The translations under genes and the position numbers were made by a program. From Arthrobacter sp. B0490 (lineage in GTDB: Bacteria > Actinomycetota > Actinomycetes > Actinomycetales > Micrococcaceae), in NCBI RefSeq assembly GCF_002929355.1, contig NZ_PJIR01000003.1, forward strand, positions 372,001 through 436,000: DNA of 64,000 nt, read 5' to 3'. Positions within the stretch are counted from its first letter, which is position 1; every line of letters begins with the position of its first letter. The notes beneath the pieces are model-generated. The model did not search any database. It saw only the letters and a list, made by a program, of their open reading frames with translations, and was not told where the DNA came from. Positions 27,152 through 34,745 of this stretch are shown here, in pieces.

Positions 27152-27673
27152 ATGGCACACCTCACCACGTTCCGCGGGAAGACCCCGGACATCGGCGCCG
27201 CCGCGTTCACCGCCCCCACGGCCTCCCTCATCGGCGAGGTCACCCTCGGAGACTCCGCGAGCGTCTTCTACGGGGCGAGCGTCCGCGCCGACACCGCCCC
27301 CATCTCCATCGGGAACGGCACCAACCTGCAGGACAACGTGGTGGTCCACGCGGACCCCGGCTACCCCGCACGGATCGGGAACGGCGTCAGCGTGGGGCAC
27401 GGCGCGGTCGTGCACGGCTGCACCGTCGAGGACGACTGCCTGATCGGCATGGGTGCCACCGTCCTGAACGGAGCGGTGATCGGATCCTGTTCGCTGGTCG
27501 CCGCGGGCGCCGTCGTCCTCGAGGGCACAGTGGTCCCACCGCGCTCGCTCGTCGCAGGGGTTCCCGCGAAGGTGCGGCGGACGCTCGACGACGACGAGAT
27601 CCAGGGGATCCGGGACAACGCCGACCGGTACACAGCACTCGCGGAGGAGCATCGTCAAGCGTTAACTTCTTGA
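27152..27673 (+). CDS. Gamma-carbonic-anhydrase-like hexapeptide protein
   Basis: This 173-aa left-handed beta-helix protein has hexapeptide repeats (ASLIGEVTLGDSASV... ISIGNGTNLQDN... RIGNGVSVGHG). Histidines in VVHADPG and VGHGAVVHGC are in the positions of the zinc ligands of the gamma-CA/PaaY/YrdA group. The activity is uncertain; family members range from carbonic anhydrases to thioesterases. It appears to have its own leaderless promoter. Its final codons overlap the operator and promoter region of the ROK gene. Confidence 0.85.
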   Translation: MAHLTTFRGKTPDIGAAAFTAPTASLIGEVTLGDSASVFYGASVRADTAPISIGNGTNLQDNVVVHADPGYPARIGNGVSVGHGAVVHGCTVEDDCLIGMGATVLNGAVIGSCSLVAAGAVVLEGTVVPPRSLVAGVPAKVRRTLDDDEIQGIRDNADRYTALAEEHRQALTS

Positions 27674-27698
27674 CTACAAGCACGGCCTGCGGCAATCT
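27654..27698 (+). promoter_or_regulatory. ROK gene promoter and putative autoregulatory operator
   Basis: An inverted repeat GTCAAG-N9-CTTGAC spans 27654-27674. Its right half contains the -35 TTGACT (27670-27675), followed by a 17-nt spacer and a weak -10 CAATCT (27693-27698), 7 nt before the ATG. The block GCGTTAA-N4-TTGAC (27659-27674) recurs in front of the MmsA transporter operon. Confidence 0.6.
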
Positions 27699-27705
27699 AG
27701 GGAGC

Positions 27706-28929
27706 ATGCCCGCAGAAATCCCCTCGACGGCGAGGACACCCCTGAGCGCCGCGCTTCCGAAGCCCGGCTCCCAGTCCGCACTGCGCGAGCAGAACCAGCG
27801 GCGGGTCATCGCCGCCCTGATGAGCGGCGGATCGCAGACGCAGGCGGAACTCTCCCGGCAGACCGGCCTGTCCACCGCGACCATCTCCAACATCGTGAAA
27901 GTCATGGCCGCCACGGGCGTCGTGAACACGGCACCGACCACGAGCTCCGGACGCCGGGCGCTCTCCGTGATCCTCAACGACAAGGGCCAGGTCGCAGCGG
28001 GGATCGACATCGGCCGGCGCCACCTCCGTGTGGTCCTCGCCAGCCCCAACTACCGGGTCCTGCAGGAGGCCTCGGTCAGCCTGCCCCCGGGACACAGCGC
28101 CGTCGAAGGGCTCCGCGCGGCCTCCGACCTCCTCGACGCCCTCCTGGCGAACGGCGGTATCGACCGCCGCGCGCTCCTCGGCGCCGGCATCGGCATCCCC
28201 GGACCCATCGACCGTCGCACCGGGACCGTGGTGCAGGGCGCCATCCTGCCCGAGTGGGTGGGCATCAACATCCATGACACCTTCGGCGAACGGCTGCAGG
28301 TCCCGGTCTTCATCGACAACGACGCGAACCTCGGCGCGCTCGCCCAGGTGACCTGGGGTCCGCACAGCGCCGTGGAGAACCTGCTGTTCATCAAGGTGGG
28401 CTCGGGGATCGGCTCCGGGATGGTCCTGAACGGGTCGCTGTACTACGGGAACGTGGGCGTCACCGGCGAACTGGGCCACACCACCATCAACGAGCACGGC
28501 GTCATCTGCCGGTGCGGGAACCGGGGCTGCCTCGAGACCGTCGCCTCCACCTCGACGATGATCGAACTGCTCAGCCGGGGCAGCACGGAGACCGTCGACA
28601 CGCAGCGCATCATCGAGTGGGCCCTGGCCGGCGACACCGCCGCCCTCCGCGTCATCGACGACGCCGGTGCGGCCATCGGGCGCGCCCTGGCCCACGTGGC
28701 GAACATGATCAACCCCGAGACTATCGTCATCGGCGGGCCGCTGACGAGTCTGGGCGACATCCTGCTCGAGCCGGTCCGGCGAGGCCTGGCCCGCCACGCG
28801 GTCCCCATCATCGGCGAGACCACCGGCGTCTGCATGTCCTCCCTCGGTGACCGCGCGGAGGCGCTCGGCGGTGCCGCCGTCGTCCTCGCCCAACCGGGAC
28901 TGTCGCCCGTCTTCGCCAGCACGGCGTAA
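27706..28929 (+). CDS. ROK-family transcriptional regulator
   Basis: This 407-aa XylR/NagC-type repressor has an N-terminal winged helix (residues about 25-85: GSQTQAELSRQTGLSTATIS is the HTH) and a sugar-kinase-like ROK domain. GAGIGIPGPID, VFIDNDANLGALAQ and the zinc motif ICRCGNRGCLETV (near residue 268) are intact. The ATG at 27706 lies at the expected transcript start. Its product most likely represses the downstream monosaccharide transporter and itself, because both promoters share a 16-bp motif. The sugar inducer is unknown. Confidence 0.9.
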   Translation: MPAEIPSTARTPLSAALPKPGSQSALREQNQRRVIAALMSGGSQTQAELSRQTGLSTATISNIVKVMAATGVVNTAPTTSSGRRALSVILNDKGQVAAGIDIGRRHLRVVLASPNYRVLQEASVSLPPGHSAVEGLRAASDLLDALLANGGIDRRALLGAGIGIPGPIDRRTGTVVQGAILPEWVGINIHDTFGERLQVPVFIDNDANLGALAQVTWGPHSAVENLLFIKVGSGIGSGMVLNGSLYYGNVGVTGELGHTTINEHGVICRCGNRGCLETVASTSTMIELLSRGSTETVDTQRIIEWALAGDTAALRVIDDAGAAIGRALAHVANMINPETIVIGGPLTSLGDILLEPVRRGLARHAVPIIGETTGVCMSSLGDRAEALGGAAVVLAQPGLSPVFASTA

Positions 28930-28953
28930 CATTCTCATCTCTATTTACTGTAT

Positions 28954-28994
28954 GTTTGCGTTAAACACTTGACGACAACACCTTTCAAAGTGTT
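28954..28994 (+). promoter_or_regulatory. MmsA operon promoter and putative ROK operator
   Basis: GCGTTAA-N4-TTGAC (28958-28973) matches the ROK promoter block at 13 of 16 positions. GTTT-N5-AAAC (28954-28966) is a small palindrome. AACACTT (28964-28970) pairs with AAGTGTT (28988-28994) across the presumed -35. The rest of 28930-29055 is AT-rich for this genome and non-coding. Confidence 0.55.
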
Positions 28995-29055
28995 CAATTC
29001 TTTCGGGCCGAGGTTGGGCCTGCACCAAGACAACGCCGTCACTGCGGGAGGCTCC

Positions 29056-30594
29056 ATGAACAACCACACCATCCTTGAGATGCGCTCCATCACCAAGGAA
29101 TTCCCGGGAGTCAAAGCCCTCTCCGACGTGTCCCTCGAGGTCCAGGCGGGCGAGATCCATGCGATCTGCGGGGAGAACGGCGCCGGCAAGTCCACCCTCA
29201 TGAAGGTCCTCTCGGGGCTCTACCCCCACGGCGACTACACGGGCGAGATCATCTTCCAGGGTGAAGAGGTCCGGTTCAAGGACATCCGTTCCAGCGAGGC
29301 CGCGGGGATCGTCATCATCCACCAGGAACTCGCGCTCATCCCCGAGCTCTCCATCGCCGAGAACATCTTCCTCGGCAACGAGCCCACCCGCTTCGGGGTG
29401 ATCAACTGGGACTACGTCAACAACACCACGCTGGAACTCCTGGCCCGGGTCGGCCTGAGCGAGGACCCGATCACCAAGATCAAGGACATCGGGGTCGGCA
29501 AGCAGCAGCTGGTGGAGATCGCCAAGGCCCTCAACAAGTCCGTGAAGCTGCTCATCCTCGACGAGCCCACCGCCGCCCTCAACGAATCCGATTCCCAGCA
29601 TCTCCTCGACCTCATGGCCGGGCTGCGCTCCAAGGGCATCTCGTGCATCATGATCTCCCACAAGCTCAACGAGATCGAGCAGATCGCCGACTCCATCACG
29701 ATCATCCGTGACGGCAAGTCGATCGAGACCCTCCACGTCAAGAACGACGGCGTCGACGAGGACCGCATCATCCGCGGCATGGTGGGCCGGTCCCTCGAGT
29801 CCCGCTTCCCCGACCACACCCCGTCGATCGGCGAGACCTTCTTCGAGGTCCGCAACTGGACGGTCGGCCATCCCACGGTCTCCGACCGCCTGGTCTGCAA
29901 GAATTCGAGCTTCCACGTCCGCCGGGGCGAGATCGTCGGGTTCGCAGGCCTCATGGGGGCAGGGCGCACCGAACTGGCCCGATCCGTCTTCGGCCGCTCG
30001 TACGGCACCTTCAAGTCCGGGCAGATCCTCATCGACGGCAAGGAGGTCACACTGCGTTCCGTGCCCCAGGCGATCGACGCCGGGCTGGCCTACGTGACCG
30101 AGGATCGGAAGTCGCTTGGACTCAACCTGCTCGACGACATCAAGACCACCACGGTCTCCGCGGACCTGAAGAAGATCACCCGCGGGCTCGTGGTCGACAG
30201 GGACGAGGAGTTCCGCGTTGCAGAGGAGTACCGCCAGACGCTGAGGACCAAGACACCGAGCGTCAACGAGGGCGTCGCGAAGCTCTCCGGCGGGAACCAG
30301 CAGAAGGTGGTCCTGGCGAAGTGGATGTTCACGGACCCCGACCTGCTGATCCTCGACGAACCAACCCGCGGGATCGACGTCGGCGCGAAGTACGAGATCT
30401 ACGGGATCATCCAGAAGCTCGCCGAACAGGGGAAGGGCGTCATCGTCATCTCCTCGGAGCTGCCGGAACTGCTCGGCCTCTCGGACCGGATCTACACGAT
30501 CTTCGAAGGCGCGATCACGGGCGAACTGACCCGTGACGATGCGAACCAGGAATCACTGATGAAACTCATGACCGCCAGCAGGAAATCTGCCTGA
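29056..30594 (+). CDS. mmsA: Multiple monosaccharide ABC transporter ATPase (MmsA/GguA type)
   Basis: This 512-aa double-ATPase protein drives sugar import. The first Walker A GENGAGKS is at residues 39-46, Walker [12 protein letters not shown] near 170 and the H-loop MISHKLNE near 200. The second half has a weak Walker A ([10 protein letters not shown]) and an intact LSGGNQQKV. The overall pattern is closest to GguA/MmsA and XylG rather than RbsA. The ATG at 29056 has GGAGG 5 nt upstream. It is followed by MmsB and ChvE-like genes in the canonical order. Confidence 0.88.
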   Translation: MNNHTILEMRSITKEFPGVKALSDVSLEVQAGEIHAICGENGAGKSTLMKVLSGLYPHGDYTGEIIFQGEEVRFKDIRSSEAAGIVIIHQELALIPELSIAENIFLGNEPTRFGVINWDYVNNTTLELLARVGLSEDPITKIKDIGVGKQQLVEIAKALNKSVKLLILDEPTAALNESDSQHLLDLMAGLRSKGISCIMISHKLNEIEQIADSITIIRDGKSIETLHVKNDGVDEDRIIRGMVGRSLESRFPDHTPSIGETFFEVRNWTVGHPTVSDRLVCKNSSFHVRRGEIVGFAGLMGAGRTELARSVFGRSYGTFKSGQILIDGKEVTLRSVPQAIDAGLAYVTEDRKSLGLNLLDDIKTTTVSADLKKITRGLVVDRDEEFRVAEEYRQTLRTKTPSVNEGVAKLSGGNQQKVVLAKWMFTDPDLLILDEPTRGIDVGAKYEIYGIIQKLAEQGKGVIVISSELPELLGLSDRIYTIFEGAITGELTRDDANQESLMKLMTASRKSA

Positions 30595-30618
30595 CCGTAG
30601 CATCCAAGGAAAGACACC

Positions 30619-31920
30619 ATGAATTCCCTCAAACAAATCTTCGGCGGGAACACCCGCCAGTTCGGGATGATCTTCGCCCTGGTCGCGCTCGTCGTGTTCT
30701 TCCAGTGGCGCACGGGCGGGAAGACGCTCACGTCCGGCAACATGATGAACCTCTTCAACGGCAACTCGTACATCCTCATCCTGGCCATCGGCATGGTGCT
30801 CGTCATCATCGCCGGCCACATCGACCTGTCGGTCGGCTCCATCGCCGCGTTCGTCGGCATCGTCGTCGCCATCGCGATGCGTGACTGGGGCATCCCCTGG
30901 TACATGGGCGTGGTGCTCGGCCTGCTCCTCGGTGCGGTGATCGGCGTCTGGCAGGGATTCTGGGTGGCGTACGTGGGGATACCGGCGTTCATCGTCACCC
31001 TCGCCGGCATGCTCATCTTCCGAGGTGCCAACCAGGCGGTCGGTGACTCGAACACCGTCCCCGTCCCCGAGGGCTTCCAGTACCTCGGCGCGGGCTACCT
31101 CCCCGAGGTCGGACCCAACACCGGCTACAACAACCTGACGCTCCTCATCGGCTTCGCCCTGGTCGCGTTCGTCGTCTACAGCGAATTCAAGAGCCGCCGC
31201 AAGCTCGAGAAGATCAACGCGGACCTGCCTCCGATGTGGGTCCCGATCGTGAAGCTCGTGCTGCTCTCCGCCGTCATCCTCTACGCGACCTACCTGTTCG
31301 CCACGGGCCGCCCGGGCACCTCCTTCCCCATCCCCGGCATCATCCTCGGCATCCTCGTCATCATCTACGCCTTCATCTCGAACAAGACGATCGCCGGTCG
31401 GCACGTCTACGCCGTTGGTGGCAACCGCCACGCGGCCGAACTGTCCGGTGTGCAGAGCAAGCGCGTGAACTTCATGGTCATGATGAACATGTCGATCCTC
31501 GCCGCCCTCGCCGGGATGATCTTCGTCGGTCGCTCGACCGCCTCGGGACCGTTCGACGGTACCGGATGGGAACTCGACGCCATCGCCGCCGTCTTCATCG
31601 GCGGTGCGGCGGTGACGGGCGGCGTCGGGACCGTGGTCGGGTCCATCATCGGTGGCCTCGTCATGGCCGTCCTGAACAACGGACTGCAGCTCCTCGGCAT
31701 CGGCGCCGACCTCACGCAGATCATCAAGGGCCTCGTGCTGCTCGTCGCCGTGGCCTTCGACGTCTACAACAAGATCCAGGGCAAGCCGTCCATCATCGGC
31801 CTGCTCACCAGGAACTTCGGCGGAGGCGGCGGCGCGAAGAAGCCCGTCACTCCCGCGCCCCAGTCCGCCCCCACGGAGCAGGCTGTCGGAACGAAGGAAG
31901 TCATCTCCCACGACGTCTAG
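30619..31920 (+). CDS. mmsB: Multiple monosaccharide ABC transporter permease (MmsB/GguB type)
   Basis: This 433-aa integral membrane permease has about ten helices and belongs to the AraH/RbsC-like family. GHIDLSVGSIAAFVG near residue 75 and the cytoplasmic loop YAVGGNRHAAELSG near 265 are family hallmarks. A longer central loop (about residues 185-215, charged) distinguishes the MmsB/GguB/XylH group from RbsC. The C-terminal tail of about 35 residues is Gly/Lys/Pro-rich and hydrophilic. It lies 24 nt after mmsA with its own ribosome-binding sequence. Confidence 0.88.
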   Translation: MNSLKQIFGGNTRQFGMIFALVALVVFFQWRTGGKTLTSGNMMNLFNGNSYILILAIGMVLVIIAGHIDLSVGSIAAFVGIVVAIAMRDWGIPWYMGVVLGLLLGAVIGVWQGFWVAYVGIPAFIVTLAGMLIFRGANQAVGDSNTVPVPEGFQYLGAGYLPEVGPNTGYNNLTLLIGFALVAFVVYSEFKSRRKLEKINADLPPMWVPIVKLVLLSAVILYATYLFATGRPGTSFPIPGIILGILVIIYAFISNKTIAGRHVYAVGGNRHAAELSGVQSKRVNFMVMMNMSILAALAGMIFVGRSTASGPFDGTGWELDAIAAVFIGGAAVTGGVGTVVGSIIGGLVMAVLNNGLQLLGIGADLTQIIKGLVLLVAVAFDVYNKIQGKPSIIGLLTRNFGGGGGAKKPVTPAPQSAPTEQAVGTKEVISHDV

Positions 31921-31983
31921 GGCCCAGCTGCATCGGATTCCCAGGCATCAGAGCTCCATCCGTCCAGAAGCAAGAGAAAGAGA

Positions 31984-33087
31984 ATGCACATGCGTAAGTT
32001 CGCAAAATCCCTCGCAGCGATCGCTGCCATATCAGCGCTGACGCTGACCGGGTGCGGCCGTGAAGAGACGGCCCCCGCAGCCGAGGGCGGCGACGGCGCC
32101 GCCGCCGGCTTCGAGACGGGGTCCGCCATCGGCATCGCCCTCCCGCAGAAGACGTCCGAGAACTGGGTCCTCGCAGAGACACTGTTCAACGACGGCCTCA
32201 CCGAGGCCGGCTACGAACCGAACGTCCAGTTCGCCAACGGCGGTGTCTCCGAGCAGCAGAACCAGATCAGCTCGATGATCACCAACGGCGTGAAGGTCCT
32301 CGTCGTCGGAGCCATCGACGGCGCACAGCTCGGCACCCAGCTGGCGCAGGCCAAGGAAGCCGGCATCACCGTCATCGCGTACGACCGCCTCCTCACGAAC
32401 ACCGAGAACGTCGACTACTACGTGGCGTACGACAACTTCCAGGTCGGCGAGCTGCAGGGCCAGGCCCTCCTCGACGGCATGAAGGCCGCGAAGCCCGAAG
32501 GACCGTACAACATCGAGCTGTTCGCGGGTTCGCCCGACGATGCCAACGCGAAGGTGTTCTTCGACGGTGCGATGAGCATCCTGCAGCCCGAGATCGACAA
32601 CGGCAACGTCGTCGTCGTGTCGGGCCAGGAGACCTTCGAGCAGGCCGTGACCCAGGGCTGGAAGGCGGAGAACGCCCAGCGCCGCATGGACACGCTGCTC
32701 TCCGGTAGCTACGGCTCCACCGAACTCGACGGCGTCCTCTCCCCCAACGACACGCTCGCCCGCGCCATCCTGACCTCGGTCCAGGGTGCCGGCAAGCCCG
32801 TCCCGGTCGTCACCGGGCAGGACTCCGAGGTCGAGTCCGTGAAGTCCATCATGGAGGGCAAGCAGTACTCCACGATCAACAAGGACACCCGCGCGCTCGT
32901 CGAGCACGCCATCGAGATGGTCGGCAACCTGCAGGCCGGCGAGGAGCCCGAGGTCAATGATCCCGACTCCTACGACAACGGCGTGAAGACCGTTCCCGCC
33001 TACCTCCTCGAGCCGCAGATCGTGACGAAGGAGAACGCGGCGGAGGCGTACGCCAACGACCCCACGCTGTCCGCGCTCACCAAGTAG
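31984..33087 (+). CDS. chvE: ChvE-like sugar-binding lipoprotein
   Basis: This 367-aa periplasmic-binding-protein-like lipoprotein has a positively charged n-region, a hydrophobic core and the lipobox LTGC24. The mature protein has the type I sugar-binding fold: IGIALPQKTSENWVLA and a D-G-AQLGTQLAQAKEAGITVIAYDRLL segment typical of ChvE/XylF. The ATG at 31984 or the one at 31990 may be used. It delivers monosaccharides (for example xylose, glucose, galactose or arabinose in relatives) to MmsAB. A strong terminator follows. Confidence 0.9.
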   Translation: MHMRKFAKSLAAIAAISALTLTGCGREETAPAAEGGDGAAAGFETGSAIGIALPQKTSENWVLAETLFNDGLTEAGYEPNVQFANGGVSEQQNQISSMITNGVKVLVVGAIDGAQLGTQLAQAKEAGITVIAYDRLLTNTENVDYYVAYDNFQVGELQGQALLDGMKAAKPEGPYNIELFAGSPDDANAKVFFDGAMSILQPEIDNGNVVVVSGQETFEQAVTQGWKAENAQRRMDTLLSGSYGSTELDGVLSPNDTLARAILTSVQGAGKPVPVVTGQDSEVESVKSIMEGKQYSTINKDTRALVEHAIEMVGNLQAGEEPEVNDPDSYDNGVKTVPAYLLEPQIVTKENAAEAYANDPTLSALTK

Positions 33088-33121
33088 CACACCGACCGGA
33101 TCCGTCCGGTAGCACCACCTG

Positions 33122-33150
33122 AAGCGCCCCGGCCCTCGGCCGGGGCGCTT
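33122..33150 (+). terminator. Rho-independent terminator after the MmsA-MmsB-ChvE operon
   Basis: A perfect 13-bp stem (33122-33134 with 33138-33150), a CTC loop and a T-rich tail TTTCTT make this the most canonical terminator in the window. It lies 34 nt after the stop codon. Confidence 0.92.
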
Positions 33151-33159
33151 TCTTGCTGC

Positions 33160-33360
33160 CAGCTGTTCCTGTCACCTCCGCACCCTCGCCGGCACCGAAG
33201 TGCGCAGGCAGTACGAACGGATCACAGGATGGCTCGGCGAGGCACCGTCCCTGCCGATGGACCAGGTGACCTCTCCTGCACCACCACCTGTCTCTTCTAC
33301 GTGACACCGGAGGAACTCGAGCGGTTCCGGGAGCAGCTCATCGCCCTCACCGTTCCCTAG
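33160..33360 (+). pseudogene. Decayed C-terminal fragment of an ArsR/HTH-type regulator
   Basis: Read in one frame, the first part gives GTEVRRQYERITGWLGEAP. After a shift near 33270 another frame gives TTCLFYVTPEELERFREQL and stops with TAG at 33358-33360. Together they resemble the C-terminal end of actinobacterial ArsR-like regulators, which typically finish with a Y-L-TPEEL-type helix. The N-terminal DNA-binding part is absent. No intact start or ribosome-binding site is present. This is a pattern-based call only. Confidence 0.4.
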
Positions 33361-33570
33361 GAGGGCCGCCGGGCGGATCCCGGCTCCGCCCGCACGACGC
33401 CCTGCCCGCACGGTTCTTCGCCACCCTGCTGGCGGCGGTCCTCATCGGTGGGCTGCACGACCGGATCCTGGTTCTCGGCACCGCCGTCCTCGACGCGATG
33501 GGCGCCCTGCCCCTCGCTCTGCTGCGCGGAGCCCCTGCGGGTGCTGGACGCGGCACCCGCAGGCAGTAAG
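33361..33570 (+). pseudogene. Possible remnant of an MFS transporter gene
   Basis: One open frame ending in TAA at 33568-33570 reads FFATLLAAVLIGGLHDRI and then LVLGTAVLDAMGALPLALL. It resembles two helices and the cytoplasmic loop of an MFS transporter with the conserved arginine-rich part damaged. ArsR-like regulators are often paired with MFS transporters in this group, which supports a decayed pair. It could also be chance hydrophobicity in GC-rich DNA. Confidence 0.25.
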
Positions 33571-33579
33571 GATGGGTTC

Positions 33580-34659
33580 ATGAACCCACAGAACCGCATC
33601 GCCGTTCCCCCCTGCGCCGAAGCAGGAGCTCCCAGCCCCACCGTCGCCACCGGCCGCCCCCTGAAGTGGGGCGTCATCGCCACGGGTGGGATCGCCTCCA
33701 AGGTCACCCCAGACATCGCCCTGCTGGAGGACGCGGTGCTCCACGCGGTGAGCTCGCGCAGCGCGGACAGCGCCGCCGCCTTCGCCGAACGGTTCGGGTT
33801 CGCCACGAGCTACGGGAACGACGACGGGACGGCGGGGTACCAGCGTCTCGTGGACGACCCCGAGGTCGACGTCGTCTACATCACCACCCCGCACGGCCAG
33901 CACCACGAGGTCGCCAAGGCGGCCCTGACAGGCGGGAAGCACGTGCTGTGCGAGAAGCCGTTCACCATCAACGCGGCGGAGGCCGAGGAACTCGCGGCGC
34001 TCGCGGCCGACCGCGGGCTGTTCCTCATGGAGGCCGTCTGGACGCGCTTCCTCCCCAGCGTCAACCGGGCCTGGGACATCATCCACTCCGGGGAACTGGG
34101 CGACATCCGGTGGGTCCAGGCCGACCTCGGCTTCGCTGCCCCCGACGATCCGAGCAGCCGCCTGTGGGACCCGAAGGCGGGCGGCGGGGCCCTGATGGAC
34201 CTCACGGTCTACCCGCTCACCTGGGCGCTGGGCTCGCTCGGCTTCCCCGATGCGGTCTCCGCCGTCGGGACCCTCAACGACGACGGCGTCGACCTGCAGG
34301 CGGCCGTGACCCTCAGCTACGGGAGCGGGGCGTACGCCCAGCTCTCGTCGTCGTTCATCGCCTCCTGCCCGGGACAGGCGACCGTCTGCGGATCCAAGGG
34401 CTGGCTGAAGACCGGCGGCGGGAACCTCCACAACCCGAAGGCGCTGACGGTCAAGGCCGGCCAGGGCGGGGCCAGGGTGGAGGAGTTCGAGCAGGTGGGT
34501 GCTGGGTACACCTATGAATTGCGCGAGGTGACGCGCTGTATCCAGCAGGGACTCACCGAGAGCCCCACCATGCCGGTCGGCGACACGCTGGGGACCATGC
34601 GGCTGCTCGACGGCGTCCGGGCGCAGATCGGCCTGCGGTACGAGAACGACGCCGCCTGA
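33580..34659 (+). CDS. Gfo/Idh/MocA-family oxidoreductase
   Basis: This 359-aa NAD(P)-dependent dehydrogenase has a Rossmann domain starting KWGVIATGGIASKV near residue 28 and the characteristic VLCEKPFTINAAEAEEL (near 125), whose EKP lysine is catalytic. The substrate is probably a sugar, inositol or dihydrodiol derivative and is not decidable from the sequence. The ATG at 33580 has AAGGA 7 nt upstream. It lies downstream of the sugar importer but is separated by a terminator and gene remnants, so it is a separate unit. Confidence 0.88.
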   Translation: MNPQNRIAVPPCAEAGAPSPTVATGRPLKWGVIATGGIASKVTPDIALLEDAVLHAVSSRSADSAAAFAERFGFATSYGNDDGTAGYQRLVDDPEVDVVYITTPHGQHHEVAKAALTGGKHVLCEKPFTINAAEAEELAALAADRGLFLMEAVWTRFLPSVNRAWDIIHSGELGDIRWVQADLGFAAPDDPSSRLWDPKAGGGALMDLTVYPLTWALGSLGFPDAVSAVGTLNDDGVDLQAAVTLSYGSGAYAQLSSSFIASCPGQATVCGSKGWLKTGGGNLHNPKALTVKAGQGGARVEEFEQVGAGYTYELREVTRCIQQGLTESPTMPVGDTLGTMRLLDGVRAQIGLRYENDAA

Positions 34660-34683
34660 CGGATCGTCGGGACCGGCGCACGC

Positions 34684-34727
34684 CGAAGGACAGGCCCCGC
34701 AGCCTTCGCTGCGGGGCCTGTCCTTCG
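34684..34727. terminator. Bidirectional terminator between oxidoreductase and chaplin-like gene
   Basis: A perfect 20-bp stem (34684-34703 with 34708-34727) with a CTTC loop lies between the convergent stop codons at 34659 and 34746. It ends in a short TGT-containing tail. Confidence 0.85.
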
Positions 34728-34745
34728 TGTCGTACCCGGACCGGC

